DNA of 22,205 nucleotides from JAYUDN01 sp043739785 (GTDB lineage Bacteria > Patescibacteriota > Gracilibacteria > BD1-5 > UBA2023). Location of the stretch: assembly GCA_043739785.1 (NCBI GenBank), contig JAYUDN010000043.1:1-22205 (forward strand), read 5' to 3'. A program made the translations under genes and the position numbers. The stretch's first letter is position 1. Each line of letters begins with the position of its first letter. The notes beneath the pieces were generated by a model. That model worked only from the letters and a program-made list of their open reading frames with translations, had not been told where the DNA came from and did not search any database. Shown here one piece after another: positions 21,776-22,205 of the stretch.

Positions 21776-21816
21776 AAAATCGTTAGATGATAAATGATCA
21801 TGATCTAACGATTTTT
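21775..21816. terminator. 14-bp perfect hairpin, likely bidirectional terminator
   Basis: AAAAATCGTTAGAT (21775-21788) pairs exactly with ATCTAACGATTTTT (21803-21816) around a 14-nt loop. The A-run on the left and T-run on the right allow it to end transcripts from either side. It lies 20 bases past the minus-strand stop of the DpnI-like fragment, so its main job is probably to terminate that gene. Confidence 0.75.
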
Positions 21817-21836
21817 AGAGAAAAAGCAAATAGATT

Positions 21837-22142
21837 TTATCGTGTTTTATAGTTTCCTCTTTTTGTAAACTCTAGGTATCCTTTATCTCTAAGTACCTGT
21901 AACTGCTGTCTTATCTTTGCTTCGATATTGTGATTATCAGGATGCTTGTCTCTGAGAATTGTAGTGAAAGTATAAATATCTGCAAGACTGAATTCTTTTT
22001 TTCAGAGCATATCGATACATCGCATTATATCCAGGAGCCATCACTTGGATTCAAGATTAGATTTTTCTGCGAGGAAATTCGTCTTTTGCCAATCCTCGAG
22101 GATATATCATGGCTCTAGACCAGAAGAAATATTAAAAAGTAA
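21837..22142 (-). pseudogene. DpnI/Dam-replacing-type restriction enzyme, C-terminal winged-helix fragment
   Basis: The minus strand encodes about 101 residues up to a TAA at 21837-21839. The motifs LEDWQKTNFL, SKGW, DIMRCIDMLGKKEFSLADIY, NIEAKIRQQLQVLRDKGYLE and a final KRGNYKTR match the C-terminal winged-helix domain of DpnI and the Dam-replacing protein family, which recognises methylated GATC. Three TGA codons read as Gly. The one in SKGW aligns with the Gly in the same position of DpnI (SRGW as I remember it), so the piece is adapted to table 25. An in-frame TAA at 22143-22145 cuts it off. Beyond it the same frame stays open to the window edge (ELEKELLILLYKFYQK), but this does not resemble the DpnI catalytic domain. 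No good start codon lies at the 5' end of the fragment. Most likely a remnant of a lost restriction gene; a programmed or sequencing-error stop cannot be excluded. Confidence 0.65.
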
Positions 22143-22205
22143 TTATTTCTGGTAAAACTTATAAAGAAGTATAAGAAGTTCTTTTTCTAATTCAATTGTT
22201 TCTTT

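Larger units (their letters stand above)
21395..21836. other. Gap after the VIT-VWA gene: two hairpins and a coding remnant
   Basis: No intact gene is seen on either strand. The stretch holds the intrinsic terminator at 21485-21515, a decayed minus-strand frame at 21587-21775 and the hairpin at 21775-21816. A standard-code minus frame at 21212-21460 overlaps the end of the VIT-VWA gene and is rejected as a shadow. Confidence 0.55.

Noticed and set aside
21930..22118. 62-aa plus-strand open frame at the right end
   Set aside because: It lies opposite the DpnI-like winged-helix coding sequence, which has strong family motifs; the plus frame has none.

Overview
The window reads cleanly only with translation table 25, in which UGA encodes glycine. 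This code is known from the candidate-phyla-radiation lineages Absconditabacteria (SR1) and Gracilibacteria (BD1-5/GN02). Under the standard code the plus strand looks like dozens of short ORFs. With UGA as Gly they fuse, in a constant frame, into five long genes ended only by TAA or TAG. The decisive check is in the conserved genes: both P-loop glycines of Der GTPase domain 1, and the first glycine of the FtsH Walker A motif, are TGA codons. The organism is therefore most likely a host-dependent or predatory Absconditabacteria/Gracilibacteria bacterium. I cannot choose between the two lineages from this window.

Layout on the plus strand: (1) 1-114, the end of an unrecognised gene. (2) 335-12580, one giant secreted protein of about 4,081 aa with about 43 in-frame TGA codons. 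It has a signal peptide, an N-terminal segment of uncertain (perhaps protease-like) fold, Ig/invasin-like domains, FG-GAP/calcium-loop-like repeats, a DUF11-like domain and a Leu-Pro-rich tract. (3) A gap with a degenerate inverted-repeat element, then der at 13013-14560. (4) A second small inverted-repeat element, then a three-TM protein with a TraB/GumN (TIKI-like) domain at 14827-15855. (5) A repeat-filled gap, then ftsH at 16156-18111 with a 13-bp perfect hairpin behind it. (6) 18245-21394, a membrane protein of about 1,049 aa with seven N-terminal TM segments, a VIT-like domain, a VWA domain with an intact DxSxS motif and a C-terminal sorting-signal-like tail. It is followed by a strong intrinsic terminator.

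The right end (21516-22205) carries minus-strand remnants. One is clearly the C-terminal winged-helix domain of a DpnI/Dam-replacing-type methyl-directed restriction enzyme. It also uses TGA for glycine, at a position conserved as Gly in DpnI, and is cut off upstream by a TAA.

The genes look individually transcribed: gaps are long, there are no overlaps, and candidate promoters precede most genes. No gene has a recognisable Shine-Dalgarno sequence at its chosen start. Functionally the window mixes housekeeping (Der in ribosome assembly, FtsH in membrane protein quality control) with cell-envelope and surface functions (giant protein, VIT-VWA protein, TraB-like protein). I found no tRNA, rRNA, CRISPR array or transposase.
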